Source: Fidelibacterota bacterium
GTDB taxonomy: Bacteria; Fidelibacterota; Marinisomatia; SCGC-AAA003-L08; D37C17
Reading direction: 5' to 3'
Assembly: GCA_018671635.1 (NCBI GenBank)
Contig: JABHHG010000184.1
Coordinates: 1 to 8,696 of the forward strand
DNA: 8,696 nt
The first letter of the stretch is position 1, and each line of letters opens with the position of its first letter. Below, one piece after another: positions 7,844 through 8,696 of the stretch. The notes under the pieces were generated by a model. The model was given only the letters and a program-made list of their open reading frames with translations, was not told where the DNA came from and did no database searches. A program made the position numbers and the translations under genes.

Positions 7844-7849
7844 CCTCCC
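7844..7849 (-). promoter_or_regulatory. Strong ribosome binding site of the 48-aa gene
   Basis: On the - strand GGGAGG lies six bases before the ATG (7837), and purines continue between them. A second AGGAGG lies at 7855-7860, 17 bases before the ATG, too far to serve this start. This is the best Shine-Dalgarno match in the window and is the main support for the small gene. Confidence 0.75.
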
Positions 7850-7874
7850 TTGAACCTCCTTCTAAAAGTTCAAT

Positions 7875-7900
7875 AATTATGGGTAAAAATTACCATAATT
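7875..7900. promoter_or_regulatory. Imperfect palindrome overlapping a possible -10 of the 48-aa gene
   Basis: Left arm AATTATGG-G-TAA (7875-7886) and right arm TTACCATAATT (7890-7900) pair along 11 bases with a single extra G, around an AAA centre. Read on the - strand, the left arm contains CATAAT (7876-7881), five of six matches to a -10 box, which would give a leader of about 30 bases ending in the strong ribosome site. No convincing -35 box is seen. It could be an operator for a dimeric repressor or a hairpin. It is AT-rich and lacks the T-run of a terminator. Confidence 0.4.
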
Positions 7901-7931
7901 AGCGAAATAGGAATGTAATCTACATCACATA

Positions 7932-7957
7932 AAAAAGGCTCCCTGTGGAGCCTTTTT
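7932..7957. terminator. Bidirectional rho-independent terminator
   Basis: An 11-bp perfect stem (AAAAAGGCTCC at 7932-7942 with GGAGCCTTTTT at 7947-7957) closes a CTGT loop. The six central GC-rich pairs are flanked by A-runs and T-runs, so a U-tract follows the stem in both directions. The PNGase F-like gene's stop is only three bases from the hairpin, so this is its terminator. It can also stop + strand transcription coming from the dockerin side. Confidence 0.9.
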
Positions 7958-7959
7958 AA

Positions 7960-8696
7960 TTAATAATAAATTATATATGAAGAAAATGCAATTTCTGGGC
8001 AATACCCACATGTCCCACAACTTGGTGGCGTTAAACAAGAATTCCCAGCCACACGACACGCATCATAGTCCAATATATTTTCAGAACCAATTTCAACATA
8101 GTCAGTAATATCAACTATATACGGCTTTACGTCTTGCCCTGGGCACCATCCTGCACGGCCATAACCCCATGTACCACCTTGATTTGGGATTACCCCCTCT
8201 GATATAGCTTCTAAGGTCATACAATAGTCATTAGAGGCAGCATTTGGAAATGATTTTTCAAAATCATAAACGCCACCATTTAATGAAAACATATGTTTCG
8301 AATTACAAAACTCAGCGCAGTTATAACAAGTATTGTTACCCCAACCATGACCAGTAATGTATGCTACAAACTCTACCCGCTCTACATCATCTGGAACTTC
8401 GAAAACTAATGGTGGTCTATTCTCATCATAGTCTGAATTAAATCCAACTGTACCTGACCACATAGGATAATGATCATTTGGACTTAGCTCAAGAGAAGTT
8501 TCATTATATAATCTTAATTTCATCGTAAGTAAGCTATTTGGCCATCCAGATTCTTGGAATTTAAACAACTTAGGACCACCTGGACGGAGCGTAGAAATAA
8601 ATGGAGAGATATCCGTTAAATGGCGTGGCTGTCTACCAAATGGGGTAATCCATCTGCTCATTTCTTGACACTCACGATTATAATTCCAATTTTCCT
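7960..8696 (-). CDS. PNGase F-like peptide-N-glycosidase, 5'-truncated by window edge
   Basis: PNGase F family enzymes release N-linked glycans by hydrolysing the glycosylamide bond to Asn. Residues are counted from the Met at 8661, but the frame continues upstream to the edge and that upstream stretch (CQEMSRWITPFG) also matches the family, so this Met is internal. Compared with remembered Elizabethkingia PNGase F: SRWITPFG matches GRFITPY, the end of the N-terminal jelly roll. CAEFC (115-119) matches CAEWC, so E117 equals catalytic E206 and C115/C119 its disulfide. C147 and C173 fit the C231-C252 disulfide. RAGWCPG (169-175) is identical. IAFSSYII matches the final strand. The D60 equivalent lies outside the window, and E118 has no certain match (E37 is nearby). 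An extra Cys cluster sits at 202-221. Export is expected but the signal peptide is not visible. The gene ends at the terminator. Confidence 0.88.
   Translation of the reverse strand, partial: ENWNYNRECQEMSRWITPFGRQPRHLTDISPFISTLRPGGPKLFKFQESGWPNSLLTMKLRLYNETSLELSPNDHYPMWSGTVGFNSDYDENRPPLVFEVPDDVERVEFVAYITGHGWGNNTCYNCAEFCNSKHMFSLNGGVYDFEKSFPNAASNDYCMTLEAISEGVIPNQGGTWGYGRAGWCPGQDVKPYIVDITDYVEIGSENILDYDACRVAGNSCLTPPSCGTCGYCPEIAFSSYIIYY

Overview
The window is AT-rich bacterial DNA holding six protein genes plus one 48-codon gene below the usual ORF length cut-off. The gene mix resembles the Candidatus Marinimicrobia (SAR406) / Fibrobacterota-Chlorobiota-Bacteroidota neighbourhood: a TolB-like/TPR regulator, secreted proteins built from FnIII-like and dockerin modules, a PNGase F-like secreted enzyme, and good Shine-Dalgarno sites on some genes. 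This placement is inferred from protein style only, with no marker phylogeny behind it. There is no sign of a phage, transposon, CRISPR array, rRNA or tRNA.

Left part (1-2327, + strand). The 3' part of a large TolB-like domain + TPR protein enters from the left edge. Thirteen bases after it comes a compact GIY-YIG-type protein with a TTG start, probably on the same transcript.

Middle (2329-5943, - strand). A complete valS (valyl-tRNA synthetase) is preceded on its own strand by a bile acid:sodium symporter (BASS) family membrane protein. The valS stop codon lies one base from the stop of the GIY-YIG gene, so the two convergent genes have no room for a terminator between them.

Right part (6085-8696). 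A secreted protein with two FnIII-like repeats and a C-terminal type I dockerin is on the + strand. On the - strand are a 48-codon gene with a very strong ribosome binding site and, running off the right edge, the C-terminal two thirds of a PNGase F-like glycoamidase. A strong bidirectional hairpin terminator (7932-7957) ends the PNGase gene. It isolates the small gene, whose likely -10 region overlaps an imperfect palindrome.

No pathway joins all the genes. The best functional theme is at the right end, where two exported proteins may act on extracellular glycoproteins or polysaccharides. The least explained items are the 48-codon gene with its palindrome, and the TPR/GIY-YIG pair at the left.
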